A DNA stretch of 41,111 nt from an uncultured Eubacteriales bacterium (GCA_900317565.1 ONHI01000005.1:1-41111), one strand, 5' to 3'; positions 7,710-16,268 are shown, numbered from the stretch's first letter. The notes: a model not told the origin generated them from the letters alone. Numbers and translations are program-made.

Positions 7710-8165
7710 TCAGCCCAGCGCGTCCAGCATCTGCGCCGGGTTGTCGGCGGCCTTGACGGCCCCGAAGGCCTTCTCGATCACGCCGTCGGCGTCGATCAGG
7801 TAGGTGGTGCGCACCACGCCCATGGTCACCTTGCCGTAGTTCTTCTTCTCCTTCCAGACGTCGTAGGCCTGGATCACCGCCTTGTCCTCGTCGGAGAGCA
7901 GCGTGAAGGGCAGGCCGTACTTCTCCTCGAAGCGCTTGTGGGACGCCACCGAATCCTTGCTGACGCCCAGGATCACCGCGCCCTTCTCCCGGAACTGGGG
8001 ATAAAGCTCGCCGAAGTTGCAGGCCTGCTTGGTGCAGCCCGCGGTGTTGTCCTTGGGATAGAAGTACAGCACCACCCGCTGCCCGCGATAGTCGGACAGG
8101 GAATGGGTCACGCCGTTCTGGTCCGGCAGCGTGAATTCCGGGGCCCGGGTTCCGATTTCAAGCAT
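7710..8165 (-). CDS. bcp: Thiol peroxidase, Bcp/PrxQ-type peroxiredoxin
   Basis: A 151-aa thioredoxin-dependent peroxiredoxin that reduces hydrogen peroxide and organic peroxides in the cytoplasm. The active-site segment FYPKDNTAGCTKQAC has peroxidatic C44 and resolving C49, the five-residue spacing of the alpha-2 helix type BCP/PrxQ. The motifs GVSKDS and FTLLSDED are typical. I start at the ATG at 8165 because GGAGGAG lies 6-12 nt upstream; the ATG at 8183 would place the ribosome site inside the gene. It is monocistronic and converges on the beta-helix gene. A TATACT box at 8189-8184 is too close to the ribosome site to be a confident promoter. Confidence 0.93.
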   Translation of the reverse strand: MLEIGTRAPEFTLPDQNGVTHSLSDYRGQRVVLYFYPKDNTAGCTKQACNFGELYPQFREKGAVILGVSKDSVASHKRFEEKYGLPFTLLSDEDKAVIQAYDVWKEKKNYGKVTMGVVRTTYLIDADGVIEKAFGAVKAADNPAQMLDALG

Positions 8166-8220
8166 GATAATCTCCTCCCGCATAGTATACTACCATCTAT
8201 TTTATCACCTTTTTCCGCCC

Positions 8221-8249
8221 TTGACAATCCGCCCGGGTGTATTTACAAT
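8221..8249 (+). promoter_or_regulatory. Sigma-A promoter ahead of the YprB-like gene
   Basis: TTGACA at 8221-8226 and TACAAT at 8244-8249, spacer 17 nt. The predicted start near 8256 would leave almost no leader if translation begins at 8260, so either that mRNA is nearly leaderless or the true start codon lies a little downstream. Confidence 0.75.
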
Positions 8250-8259
8250 AGATGTGGTG

Positions 8260-9426
8260 ATGATCGTGCCTTCCGGACTGCGGGCAAAACTGAACGCGAT
8301 GAAGACCGAGGCTCCCCCGACGCCGCCGAGGCGGCAGGGCGGGCTGATTTGTCGCGCCAGCCGCCAGCCGCTGGACCCGGCCATCTACGACCTGCCCCCG
8401 GTGGGGCTGCGCCGGCTGGGCTGGTGCGGGCCGAGGTTCGACATCCGCCGCTGCCTGTTCCTGGACACCGAGACCACCGGGCTGTCCCACGGCGCGGGCA
8501 CGGTGGCCTTCCTGGTGGGCGTGGGATATGCGGACGGGGAAGAATTCGTGGTGGAGCAGTACCTGATGCGGGACTACTCCGACGAGCCCGCGCTGATCGA
8601 CGCGCTGTGCCGCCGGATGGAGGGCTTCGACTGCGTGTGCACCTTCAACGGCAGGACCTTCGACATGCCCCTGCTGGAGACCCGCTTCACGATGTGCCGC
8701 ATGCGGGACCGCTGGCGGGAGCTGGAGAACCTGGACCTGCTGACCGCCGCCCGCCGGGCGTGGAAGCTGCGGCTGGGCAGCTGCAAGCTGTCGGTGATCG
8801 AATCGGAGATACTGGGCATGCCCCGGCAGGACGACCTGCCCGGCAGCGAGGTGCCTACCCGCTACTTCGAGTTTTTGAAGACGGGGGACGAGGCGTTGCT
8901 CTCGGGCATCATCGACCACAACCGCCAGGACATCGCCACGCTGGCCACGCTGCTGGTCCGGCTGTGCGCGATCAACGACAGGCCCCAGGCGCTCACCGAC
9001 CAGCGGGACCAGTTCAGCATGGGCAGGTCGCTGGAGCGCCAGGGCGAGCTGAAGCCCGCCCGGGAGATGTACTGCATATCGGCCCGGCCCCGTCCCGCGG
9101 GGACGCTGGCGGCCCTCACCGGAGAGCGCATCGCGGGCATGGCCAACTGGCGGCTGTACCTGCTGTGCCGCAAGTCCGGCGACTGGGACGGCGCGCGGGA
9201 GGTGCTCGAGCAGATGCTGCTGCGGCGGCAGATGCTCGGCGCGGCCTGCCTGGAGCTGTCCAAGCTGTACGAGCATCGATTGAAGGACTATCGCAGGGCG
9301 CTGGATTACGCGCTGCAATCGGCGGAGCGCCCGGACGGCGAGCCGCCGGAGGCGTCGGAGAGGCGGATCGCCCGCATCCGGCGCAAGATGAAACAGGACA
9401 TGGAGGCAAAAGATGGGGATATTTGA
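8260..9426 (+). CDS. YprB-like RNase H-fold exonuclease with helical tail
   Basis: A 388-aa protein of the YprB (RNase_H_2) family, predicted DEDDh 3'-5' exonuclease-like enzymes. The four acidic residues can be placed at D69 and E71 (LFLDTETTG), D135 (NGRTFDMP) and D224, with H220 (DHNRQD) as the fifth catalytic position. After the nuclease domain, about residues 245-388 are alpha-helical and TPR-like (LERQGELKPAREMY, LYEHRLKDYRRALDYA). The start is uncertain: ATG 8260 and GTG 8266 keep the GLRAKLNAMK helix that family members begin with, whereas ATG 8299 would fit the promoter better. The stop overlaps the next gene by 14 nt. Natural substrate is unknown. Confidence 0.8.
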   Translation: MIVPSGLRAKLNAMKTEAPPTPPRRQGGLICRASRQPLDPAIYDLPPVGLRRLGWCGPRFDIRRCLFLDTETTGLSHGAGTVAFLVGVGYADGEEFVVEQYLMRDYSDEPALIDALCRRMEGFDCVCTFNGRTFDMPLLETRFTMCRMRDRWRELENLDLLTAARRAWKLRLGSCKLSVIESEILGMPRQDDLPGSEVPTRYFEFLKTGDEALLSGIIDHNRQDIATLATLLVRLCAINDRPQALTDQRDQFSMGRSLERQGELKPAREMYCISARPRPAGTLAALTGERIAGMANWRLYLLCRKSGDWDGAREVLEQMLLRRQMLGAACLELSKLYEHRLKDYRRALDYALQSAERPDGEPPEASERRIARIRRKMKQDMEAKDGDI

Positions 9427-10198
9427 CGCCGCGAAGGCCGCGGTCAGCGGAAACAAGGCCTATCGCCTGCACGTGGACGCCAACAAGCTGGCGAACGACG
9501 GCAAGCCCCGGGAGGCCCGGGAAAAGTATCAGAACGCACTGAAGCTGTATGACGAGGCGGATCGGCTGGGGGTCACGGCCCAGAACATATTGCAGGGCTA
9601 CGCCGTGCTGCTGATGCGGGAGGGCGAATTTGAAAAGGCCCGGGAGCTGATGCAGCGCATCAGCAAGATGAAGGGCCTCTCCAAGGACGATTGGTTCCAG
9701 CTGCGGCTGCAATATTCCATCTACCAGTGGAAGGTGGGCAGGCTGGACGAGGCCATCGAGACCATCGGCCGGGCCGCGTCCCACAAGATGAACGGCACGA
9801 TCTACGGCACGCTGGGCATGTACTGGGTGGACAAGGCCAAGCAGACCGGCGATTTCCAGGCCGCGCTGGAGTTCAACCAGAAGGCCATGGATTACGACGA
9901 CGAGGACGCCGCCACGCTGGACAACATGGGCCAGCTCTACGAGGCCATGGCCGAGGCCGAGGGCGCGGGGGAGAAGGCGGAGGAATACCGGGCGAAGGCC
10001 GTGGAGTATTTCCGCCGCGCCTATCACGAAAAGCCCCGCCAGATCACCACGCTGTACTACCTGGCGCGGCTGTTCCACCGGGACGGCCAGGACGACAAGG
10101 CGCGCAAGCTGCTGTCCGCGCGGGACACGCTGTATTTCAGCGCCGTGTGCCCCGTCACCCGGGAGATGATGGAGGCGCTGGCGAAGGAAGTCGGTTGA
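9413..10198 (+). CDS. Tetratricopeptide-repeat protein
   Basis: A 261-aa soluble protein made of helical hairpins. TPR-like units are clear at ANKLANDGKPREAREKYQNAL, YAVLLMREGEFEKARELMQ, YSIYQWKVGRLDEAIETI and DNMGQLYEAMAEAEG..AKAVEYFRRAYHEKP. No signal peptide or membrane segment. It begins inside the last codons of the YprB-like gene (14-nt overlap), with AGGAGG-like GGAGGCAAAAG just upstream of its ATG. The tight overlap implies co-expression, and the nuclease's own C-terminal helices suggest the two may bind the same partner. A hairpin terminator follows directly. Function not known. Confidence 0.85.
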   Translation: MGIFDAAKAAVSGNKAYRLHVDANKLANDGKPREAREKYQNALKLYDEADRLGVTAQNILQGYAVLLMREGEFEKARELMQRISKMKGLSKDDWFQLRLQYSIYQWKVGRLDEAIETIGRAASHKMNGTIYGTLGMYWVDKAKQTGDFQAALEFNQKAMDYDDEDAATLDNMGQLYEAMAEAEGAGEKAEEYRAKAVEYFRRAYHEKPRQITTLYYLARLFHRDGQDDKARKLLSARDTLYFSAVCPVTREMMEALAKEVG

Positions 10199-10211
10199 TT
10201 CATGGATGATG

Positions 10212-10240
10212 AAACGGCAGCCAACGGCTGCCGTTTTATC
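10212..10240. terminator. Bidirectional hairpin terminator
   Basis: AAACGGCAGCC (10212-10222) and GGCTGCCGTTT (10226-10236) are exact inverted arms with a 3-nt loop, followed on the plus strand by a short T-run. It separates the TPR gene from the convergent membrane-protein gene. Confidence 0.85.
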
Positions 10241-10637
10241 ATGCCCTCGCGCGGCTTGACGTCGGCATATTGGACAGCACTGCCCCGGCCAGCGCGCCGA
10301 CGGCGGCCCCGATCAATATCTCGCCCAGCATTTGCCGGACCGAGAAGGCGTTGCCGCCCAGCCCCACATAGCATCCGTAGCCCAGCGCCATGTACAGCAT
10401 GGCCAGCGCCATGCCGGTGACGAAGCCCCGGCGTCCGCCCCGGCCCACGGCCAATGTGACGCCCAGCAGTATGCTCAGCAGCTTCATCCCCTGGTTCAGC
10501 CCCGTCAACAGTCCGTCCGATATGCGCATGCCCACCGCCAGCGCCGCCACCAGCGCCATCAGCGCCAGCGTCAGCGCGATGGCGGCCAGCAGGCCCTTCA
10601 GCAGCGCGGCCAGCGCCTGTCCCCGGCTCCTTCCCAT
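10239..10637 (-). CDS. TIGR04086 family membrane protein
   Basis: A 132-aa protein with four predicted membrane helices: LLAAIALTLALMALVAALAV, LLSILLGVTLAVG, TGMALAMLYMALGYGCYVG and ILIGAAVGALAGAVL. The glycine-rich G-RGGRRGFVTGM loop between helices two and three is what I recognise from TIGR04086 (YrzE-like) proteins of Firmicutes, whose role is unknown. The ATG at 10637 has GGAGGG seven nt upstream. It stands alone, with a terminator overlapping its last codons and the putP control region behind it. Confidence 0.75.
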   Translation of the reverse strand: MGRSRGQALAALLKGLLAAIALTLALMALVAALAVGMRISDGLLTGLNQGMKLLSILLGVTLAVGRGGRRGFVTGMALAMLYMALGYGCYVGLGGNAFSVRQMLGEILIGAAVGALAGAVLSNMPTSSRARA

Positions 10638-10732
10638 GCCGATCCCTCCTTCATTCCCTTCATGCTATGCCGCCCGCAGGCGCGGCATGCCGGCATTCAT
10701 GCAGGAGATATGAATATTTATTACGCTGAAAG

Positions 10733-10790
10733 AATTGCCAAGCCGTGGCAATTGCCCCTGCACAGACGTAAATTAACGGGCAATTTACGT
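10733..10790. promoter_or_regulatory. Two inverted repeats upstream of putP, candidate operators
   Basis: AATTGCCA (10733-10740) / TGGCAATT (10746-10753) is an 8-bp dyad with a 5-nt centre. ACGTAAATT (10766-10774) / AATTTACGT (10782-10790) is a 9-bp dyad with a 7-nt centre. Both are perfect. They sit 19-76 nt ahead of the putP -35 box in otherwise plain noncoding DNA, so they may bind a dimeric regulator. Confidence 0.5.
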
Positions 10791-10808
10791 GAAATGACCG
10801 ATCAAGCG

Positions 10809-10836
10809 TTGTTTTATCCCGATAATAATGTATAAT
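10809..10836 (+). promoter_or_regulatory. Sigma-A promoter for putP
   Basis: TTGTTT at 10809-10814 and a perfect TATAAT at 10831-10836, spacer 16 nt, followed about 30 nt later by the GAGGCG ribosome site of putP. Confidence 0.75.
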
Positions 10837-10872
10837 AGTATTCATATTTATACACTGAAATGAGGCGATGAA

Positions 10873-12318
10873 ATGAACGCGGCTGAATTGGTTGTGTTTA
10901 TTATCTACCTGGTTTTCATGATCGGCATCGGCGTGTTCTTCTTCCTGCGCTCCAAGGGCGCCAACGAGAAGGACTACTTCCTGGGCGGCCGCCAGATGGG
11001 CGCGTGGGTCTCCGCGCTGTCCGCGGGCGCGTCGGACATGAGCGCCTGGGTGCTGATGGGCCTGCCGGCCTCGGTGTACCTCGCGGGCATGGGGCAGACC
11101 TGGATCGCCATCGGCCTGGCCATCGGCTATGCCCTCAGTTGGATCTTTGAAGCGCCGCGGCTGCGCCGCTTCTCCATCGTGGCGAACGATTCCATCACCA
11201 TACCGCAGTACCTGACCAACCGCTTCCTCTCCAAGAGCAAGGCGCTGCAGATCATCTGCGCGGTGATATTCGTGTTCGCCTACACGATCTACGCGGCCAG
11301 CAGCATACTGGCCTGCGGCACGCTGTTCAACACCGTGATCGGCATGGACGCCACGGTGGCCATGTTCATCGCGGCGGCGATCATCATCGGCTACACCTTC
11401 CTGGGCGGCTTTTCCGCCGTGTGCTGGACGGACTTCTTCCAGGGCCTGCTGATGCTGGCGGCGCTGCTGGTCGCGCCGATCTTCGCGCTGGCGCTGGTTC
11501 GCAGCGGCGAGGTGCAGGCCTCGGCGCAGTTCCCAGCGAACTACTGGAGCTTCGCGGAGAACTGGAAGGACATCGCCTCCGGCCTGGGCTGGGGCCTGGG
11601 TTACTTCGGCATGCCCCACATCATCATACGCTTCATGTCGTTGCGCTCCCAGAAGGAGCTGCGCAAGTCCAGCGTGATCGGCATCTCCTGGACCGTGATC
11701 ATACTGGTGATGTCGGTGATGGCCGGCGCGGTGGGCCGCGTGTTCATGGGCGAGATCTCCGATTCCGCCACCGTGTTCATCCAGATGACCCGGCGCATCT
11801 TCCCGCCGGTGATCTCCGGCGTGCTGCTGTCCGCCATACTGGCCGCCTCGATGTCCACGGCGGATTCCCAGCTGCTGGCCTCGGCCTCGGCCTTCGCCAG
11901 CGACGTCTACAAGCCCGTGTTCCGCAAGAACGCCTCCGACAAGGAGATGCTGTGGGCGGGCCGCCTGGTGGTCGTGGTGATCGCCATCATCGCGCTTCTG
12001 ATCGCCGTCAATCCCAAGAGCGGCACCATCATGGACCTGGTCGCCAACGCCTGGGGCGTGTTCGGCGCGGCCTTTGGCCCGACGATCTTGCTCAGCCTGT
12101 TCTGGCGCAGGCTGACCTTCAGCGGCGCTGCGGCGGGCATCGTCTGCGGCGCTGCGGTGGACATCCTCTGGCTGGCCTTCCTCAAGGGCACCGGGCTGTA
12201 TGAGATCATCCCCGGCTTCGCTGCGGGCCTGATCGCCGCGGTGGTGGTGTCCAAGCTGACGCCCGCGCCCAGCAAGGACGTGCAGGCGCTGTTCGACAAG
12301 GCCACCTCGCCGGAATAA
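10873..12318 (+). CDS. putP: Sodium/proline symporter family protein
   Basis: A 481-aa secondary transporter of the sodium:solute symporter family, closest by eye to PutP, which imports proline with Na+. It has about 13 hydrophobic segments. Features of the family include DYFLGGRQMGAWVSALSAGASDMSAW in helices 1-2, the sodium-site region of helix 8 with SAILAASMSTADSQLL, and GYTFLGGFSAVCWTDFFQG in helix 5. Length is normal (E. coli PutP 502). The ATG at 10873 follows GAGGCG. It is monocistronic with its own promoter, two candidate operators and a strong terminator. No proline catabolic gene is adjacent, so proline as substrate rests on family resemblance; other amino acids or osmolytes are possible. 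Confidence 0.87.
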   Translation: MNAAELVVFIIYLVFMIGIGVFFFLRSKGANEKDYFLGGRQMGAWVSALSAGASDMSAWVLMGLPASVYLAGMGQTWIAIGLAIGYALSWIFEAPRLRRFSIVANDSITIPQYLTNRFLSKSKALQIICAVIFVFAYTIYAASSILACGTLFNTVIGMDATVAMFIAAAIIIGYTFLGGFSAVCWTDFFQGLLMLAALLVAPIFALALVRSGEVQASAQFPANYWSFAENWKDIASGLGWGLGYFGMPHIIIRFMSLRSQKELRKSSVIGISWTVIILVMSVMAGAVGRVFMGEISDSATVFIQMTRRIFPPVISGVLLSAILAASMSTADSQLLASASAFASDVYKPVFRKNASDKEMLWAGRLVVVVIAIIALLIAVNPKSGTIMDLVANAWGVFGAAFGPTILLSLFWRRLTFSGAAAGIVCGAAVDILWLAFLKGTGLYEIIPGFAAGLIAAVVVSKLTPAPSKDVQALFDKATSPE

Positions 12319-12336
12319 AACAACATCAGGATACAA

Positions 12337-12371
12337 TTGGGGGGCTGTCCCGGATCGGGACAGCCCCCCAA
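12337..12371. terminator. Bidirectional terminator, putP / adaptor operon
   Basis: A 16-bp perfect stem, arms 12337-12352 and 12356-12371, 3-nt loop, beginning with TTGGGGGG and ending CCCCCCAA. It lies between the convergent putP gene and the last gene of the six-gene exporter operon. Confidence 0.85.
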
Positions 12372-12383
12372 ATATTATGCGCC

Positions 12384-13364
12384 TTATGGCAGCCGCACCG
12401 TCACGCCCAACCCCAGCGGCAGGGCGCTGCCTTCCTCCGGCAGTATGCGGGCGACGTATGCGCCGTCCCCGGCCACCCAGGCCACGTCCAGCACCGTTCC
12501 GGGTATGGCTTCTTCGGTTCCCGCGGGCGTCAACTCCGCGCGCTGCCCGGGCGACACCTGGGCGGCGTCGACCTCGCTCAGCCGGATCTCCACGCACACC
12601 TGCCCGTCGGGCACCAGCTGCGCCAGGGCGTCGCCCTCCCGGACGGTATCGCCCGGCGCGACCTCCACGGAGGCGATGATCCCCGATACCGGCGCGGCGA
12701 CGCTGCCGCCGTTGATCTCATAGAGCAGCTGGCCGCGCTCCACGGGGTCGCCCTCCGAGACCTTCAGCGCGGTCAGCGTGCCCGTGGCCCCGTAGGCTTC
12801 CACGTCGCTGCCCACCACCGTGCCGATGCCCACGCGGCTCTCGGCGGTGAAATCCCCGTCCCGGTAGAGGTAGACCGTCTCGCCCACGTATAGCTCGCCG
12901 CCCGTGGTCAGCACCCGGTATTCCGCGCCGTCCACCTGCGTGACCACGCCCACGGCCCGGTGGCTGCCGTCCGCGGTGCAGCGGACGTACACCGCCTCGC
13001 CGCCGTGCACCAGCGTGGCCTCGGCGCTCTGGTAGGCCTTCTCCACGGTGCAGTGGATCGCGTAGCGCTCAAGCGGCGCGAGCTCCAGCACCGTGCCGTC
13101 CACGGCGTCGCCCTCCCCGGCGTACACCAGCGAGACCTTGCCGTCCTGGCTGGCGAAGGCGCGCTCCGGCTTCAGCTCCGCCAGCGCGTCGCCGGCCTCC
13201 ACGCGGCTGCCGGCCTCGACCGCCGCCCCGACGACGCCGGCGCGCTCCGCGGCCACCGTCACGGCGGACAGCGCCGCCGTGGTGCCCTCGTAGACCTCCG
13301 CCAGCGCCGACGCGGGCAGCAGCAGCGCCAGCAGCAATACCGTCAGCTTTCTGAACATCGTCAT
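12384..13364 (-). CDS. Secreted HlyD/RND-type adaptor protein (third in operon)
   Basis: A 326-aa exported protein with a signal peptide (FRKLTVLLLALLLPASALA, cleavage near residue 22). Two lipoyl/biotinyl-like half motifs flank the middle: AGVVGAAVEAGSRVEAGDALAEL near the N-terminus and APVSGIIASVEVAPGDTVREGDALAQL near residue 220-250. A beta-barrel segment follows (CVEIRLSEVDAAQVSPGQRAEL). This is the layout of membrane-fusion adaptors. Unlike the family norm it has no long coiled-coil hairpin between the half motifs; a beta domain resembling that of the 14985 adaptor fills the space. The ATG overlaps the upstream stop by 4 nt. It ends the operon just before a strong terminator. Confidence in adaptor family is good; the partner is inferred. 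Confidence 0.75.
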   Translation of the reverse strand: MTMFRKLTVLLLALLLPASALAEVYEGTTAALSAVTVAAERAGVVGAAVEAGSRVEAGDALAELKPERAFASQDGKVSLVYAGEGDAVDGTVLELAPLERYAIHCTVEKAYQSAEATLVHGGEAVYVRCTADGSHRAVGVVTQVDGAEYRVLTTGGELYVGETVYLYRDGDFTAESRVGIGTVVGSDVEAYGATGTLTALKVSEGDPVERGQLLYEINGGSVAAPVSGIIASVEVAPGDTVREGDALAQLVPDGQVCVEIRLSEVDAAQVSPGQRAELTPAGTEEAIPGTVLDVAWVAGDGAYVARILPEEGSALPLGLGVTVRLP

Positions 13365-14998
13365 TTTCCTTCCGTCGCCGCGAGCGTGCCGTCGGCCTCC
13401 AGGCGGTAATTCCCGCCCGCGACGGCCACCGAAATGCCGTCGGTGCTCACGGTGTATTCATAGTCCCGGGACACGTAGCCCTCGGCGCACAGCCTGGCGT
13501 AGGCGTCGCCCCGGAGGGAGAGCGTGGTGGGCAGCGCGACGCTGTCGTCGCCGCTGACCAGCTCCAACGCGTCGATGCCGCTGAGGGCCAGCGTCTTCAG
13601 CGCGTAGCCGTTCAGCGTCCAGGCGTCGCAGTCGCTGATTGCGGTAAGCGAGAGCAACGAATCACACACGCTGCCCGTGAAATCCCCGCCGTCCGTCCGG
13701 GCGATGTCCAGCGCCTCGTCCCCGAGGGTCAACCGGTTCATGGGTTCCTCGGGCAGGGTCAGCGTCGCCGCGCCGTAGGGGGTCATGTCCCTGGTGCCCG
13801 CGCTGTGGGCGGTGGTCAGCGCCTCTCCCGGGGTCACGCGGAAGCCCTGCTGGGCCTCGGACTGCTCCTGGCTGCCGCTGCCGCCGGAGCGACTGCCGCC
13901 AGAGCGGGAACCGCTGGGCGCGCTGCCCCGGGAGCCGCCGCCCTGCCTGTCCTCGTCGGGCTTTTCGCCGTCGGGTCGTTCGCCGTCGGGCTTCTCTTCA
14001 TCGGGCTTTTCGTCTTCTGGCTCCCGGTCCTCGCCCTCGGGGGCCTCGTCGGGCTGCTGCTCCGCCGCGGCGGGCAGGATCGCAATGCCGAAGCGGACCT
14101 CCGCGACGGTGCTGTCGCCCGAGACGGCCGTGAGTATGGCCGTGTAACTACCCTCCGCCAGGCCGTTCAGAGGCAGGGCGAAGGGGGAGGGGACGCCCTG
14201 GACGGCATATAGGACCGTCCCGTCGGCGTTCTCGATGCGCGCGTCCACCCGGTCGCAGGCGCCCGTGCACTGCCATTCCAGTGTCAGCGATGTGACCGCC
14301 GATGGATCGACGGCATAGACGCCGTCGACGGGCGCGAGGTCCGCCGGGTCGGTGAGCGTCAGTGCGAGGCTGGCCTGCGGGGCGTCGGCGGTCTCCTCCG
14401 CGGGCGTCTCGGCAGTCTCGGCCTGTTCCTGTTCGGTGGGGGAGGGCTCCGCGGGGGCCTCGCTGGCCTCCGGGGCGACGCCCTCCTCCGGCGCGGTCTG
14501 CGCCACGTCGCCGGTCTCCTCCGGCGCGGGTTCCTGGGGCGTCTCCGGCTCAGCGGTCTGCCCGGCATCGGGCTGGACGACCTCGACTGCTTCATCCGGC
14601 GAGGGCTCCTGGGGTACCTCGGACGCCTCGGGGACGACGGCCTCCTCCGCACCGGAAGGCTCTGATGCCTCCGGGGTCTGCGGCTCCTCTGCGGCCTCCT
14701 CCGTTGAAGCCGGTTCCGTCTCCTCCGTCGCCGGCTGCGTCGGTTCCTGGGCGTCGGCGGGGGCCTCCGGGGCCGCAGTGGGCGTCGCCTCCGCGGCGGG
14801 CGCCTGGGCTGGCGCGGTGGGCTCGGGGACGGCGGTCGGCTCCGGTGTGGGGGTGGCCTCCGTGCCCGGCTCCTCCGTCGGGGTCTCTTCGACGACCTGG
14901 GTCGCCTCCTCCGGCGGCTGCGCGGCCTCCTCGGCCAGCACCGGCAGCGCCAGCGCCAGGACCGCGGCGAGGCTCACAAGGCGCTTAGTCCTGCGCAT
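13361..14998 (-). CDS. Secreted low-complexity Pro/Glu/Ala/Thr-rich protein
   Basis: A 545-aa exported protein. A signal peptide (LVSLAAVLALALPVLA) is followed by about 180 residues of acidic Pro/Glu/Ala/Thr repeat-like sequence (EEPGTEATPTPEPTAVPEP, EPSPDEAVEVVQPDAG). Next comes a beta-rich domain at about 205-310 that reads like an Ig or bacterial surface fold (VTSLTLEWQCTGACDRVDARI). A second disordered linker follows, with EKPDGERPDGEKPDE and then Gly/Ser/Arg repeats (SRSGGSRSGGSGS). The final 160 residues form another beta-rich globular domain. I do not recognise either globular domain. The design suits a wall-spanning stalk. The gene overlaps both neighbours (4 and 14 nt), so it belongs to the exporter operon. 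No sortase motif or transmembrane tail is seen. Confidence 0.75.
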   Translation of the reverse strand: MRRTKRLVSLAAVLALALPVLAEEAAQPPEEATQVVEETPTEEPGTEATPTPEPTAVPEPTAPAQAPAAEATPTAAPEAPADAQEPTQPATEETEPASTEEAAEEPQTPEASEPSGAEEAVVPEASEVPQEPSPDEAVEVVQPDAGQTAEPETPQEPAPEETGDVAQTAPEEGVAPEASEAPAEPSPTEQEQAETAETPAEETADAPQASLALTLTDPADLAPVDGVYAVDPSAVTSLTLEWQCTGACDRVDARIENADGTVLYAVQGVPSPFALPLNGLAEGSYTAILTAVSGDSTVAEVRFGIAILPAAAEQQPDEAPEGEDREPEDEKPDEEKPDGERPDGEKPDEDRQGGGSRGSAPSGSRSGGSRSGGSGSQEQSEAQQGFRVTPGEALTTAHSAGTRDMTPYGAATLTLPEEPMNRLTLGDEALDIARTDGGDFTGSVCDSLLSLTAISDCDAWTLNGYALKTLALSGIDALELVSGDDSVALPTTLSLRGDAYARLCAEGYVSRDYEYTVSTDGISVAVAGGNYRLEADGTLAATEGK

Positions 14999-16268
14999 CG
15001 TCCTTCACCTCTCGCTCGGATTCGTCGAATCCGCCGAATTCGCCGTTCCTGTCCGCGGGCCGCTCGCCGGACCGCTCGGAAGACCGCTCTCCCCGTTCAC
15101 CGCTGGGCTCCCCGGCGGGCTCCTCAACCGGCGCCTCCGCCGGTTCCTCCGTCGCTTCCTCCGGCTCCTCCGCCGCTTCCTCCGCCTCGTCCAGCGTGGT
15201 CACCACGGCGCTCATGCCGTAGCGGGTGTTCGCGTCGGGGGTGAAGTCCACGTACACGGCGTAGGTCACGGCGCTGTCGCCGTCCTTGGATTCGGAGGCA
15301 CCGGAGGCGGGGATGGCGGAGATCATCGAGATCGTGCCTGGATAGGAGATCTCCTCGTCCTGGTTCCAGAGCAGCTCCACGCTGACGGGATCGCCCACGC
15401 TGACGGACGCCAGGTTGGCCTCCTCGATCTGGGCCTCCACGCGCATGGCGCCCTCGGGATAGATCACGGCCACCACGCTGCCCTTCTGGACGCCGTTGCC
15501 CTGCTGGGCGCTGATCTCGCCGATCACGCCGCCCTCGCCCGCGGTGATATCGCTGCCGGACATGTACAGCCCGTCGAAGCTCCCCTCCAGCGTCTCAAAC
15601 AGCACGTCGCCCCGCTCCACGCGGTCGCCGGGGGCGACGCTGTAGGACACGATGCTGCCGCTGCCGGAGGCGGCGGTGGGATTGACGCGGTTCAGCGTGC
15701 CCCGGCCGATGCGGCTGGAGGCCACGGCGCTGTCACCGCGATAGACGTTCACCGTCTCGCCGATCAGGAATTCGCCGCTGAGCACCCGCACGGTGTAGCT
15801 GGTGCCCTCGATGGCGGTGATCACGCCGGTGCCGGTGTGGCTGCCGTCGGAATAGCAGCTCAGGTAGACCTCCTCGCCCACATGGACGAAGCGGGTCTCG
15901 GCGGAGTTGTAGGCGTTCTCGGTGGAGGCTGAGATGCTGTAGACGCTCTCGCCCTCCAGGTACACCACCGCGCCGTACTTCTGGGAAACGGTCTCGGCGG
16001 AATCGCCGGGCTGGCCGAACACGCCGGTCACGGTGCCGGCCTCCTCGGCATAGACCTTGGTCGTGGAGAGCCGCAGGATGGCGTCGCCCGCGGCGACCTT
16101 CTGCCCGGCCTCGCCCAGCACGGCCTCCACGGTGCCGCCGATGGGGGCGTAGACCTCGCAGGTCCGGCTGGCGGCCACGGTGCCGCTGAAGGTGATGGAT
16201 TCGGCCATGGCGCAGGGGGAAAGCAGCAGCGCGGCGGCCAGCAGGGCGGGGATGATGCGGGTTTTCAT
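14985..16268 (-). CDS. Secreted HlyD/RND-type adaptor with acidic tail (second)
   Basis: A 427-aa exported adaptor. The signal peptide (IIPALLAAALLLSPCAMA) is followed by a lipoyl half motif (APIGGTVEAVLGEAGQKVAAGDAIL), a middle domain (VYSISASTENAYNSAETRFVHVGEEVYL), a second lipoyl half (GGVIGEISAQQGNGVQKGSVVAVI) and a beta-barrel region ending near residue 360. The last 65 residues are low complexity: Glu/Ala/Pro (AEEPEEATEEPAEAPVEEP) then Arg/Glu/Ser/Gly (GERGERSSERSGERPADR). The middle domain shares a pattern with the 12384 adaptor (VEKAYQSAEATLVHGGEAVYV there), so the two are paralogues. The ATG at 16268 has an AAAGGAGGTATATCCC site. It lies 33 nt after the permease gene. Confidence 0.78.
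   Translation of the reverse strand: MKTRIIPALLAAALLLSPCAMAESITFSGTVAASRTCEVYAPIGGTVEAVLGEAGQKVAAGDAILRLSTTKVYAEEAGTVTGVFGQPGDSAETVSQKYGAVVYLEGESVYSISASTENAYNSAETRFVHVGEEVYLSCYSDGSHTGTGVITAIEGTSYTVRVLSGEFLIGETVNVYRGDSAVASSRIGRGTLNRVNPTAASGSGSIVSYSVAPGDRVERGDVLFETLEGSFDGLYMSGSDITAGEGGVIGEISAQQGNGVQKGSVVAVIYPEGAMRVEAQIEEANLASVSVGDPVSVELLWNQDEEISYPGTISMISAIPASGASESKDGDSAVTYAVYVDFTPDANTRYGMSAVVTTLDEAEEAAEEPEEATEEPAEAPVEEPAGEPSGERGERSSERSGERPADRNGEFGGFDESEREVKDDAQD

Noticed and set aside
12384-16268. The two secreted adaptors as biotin carboxyl carrier proteins because of lipoyl-like motifs
   Set aside because: They have signal peptides, paired half motifs and no MKM biotinylation lysine, so the adaptor assignment is better.
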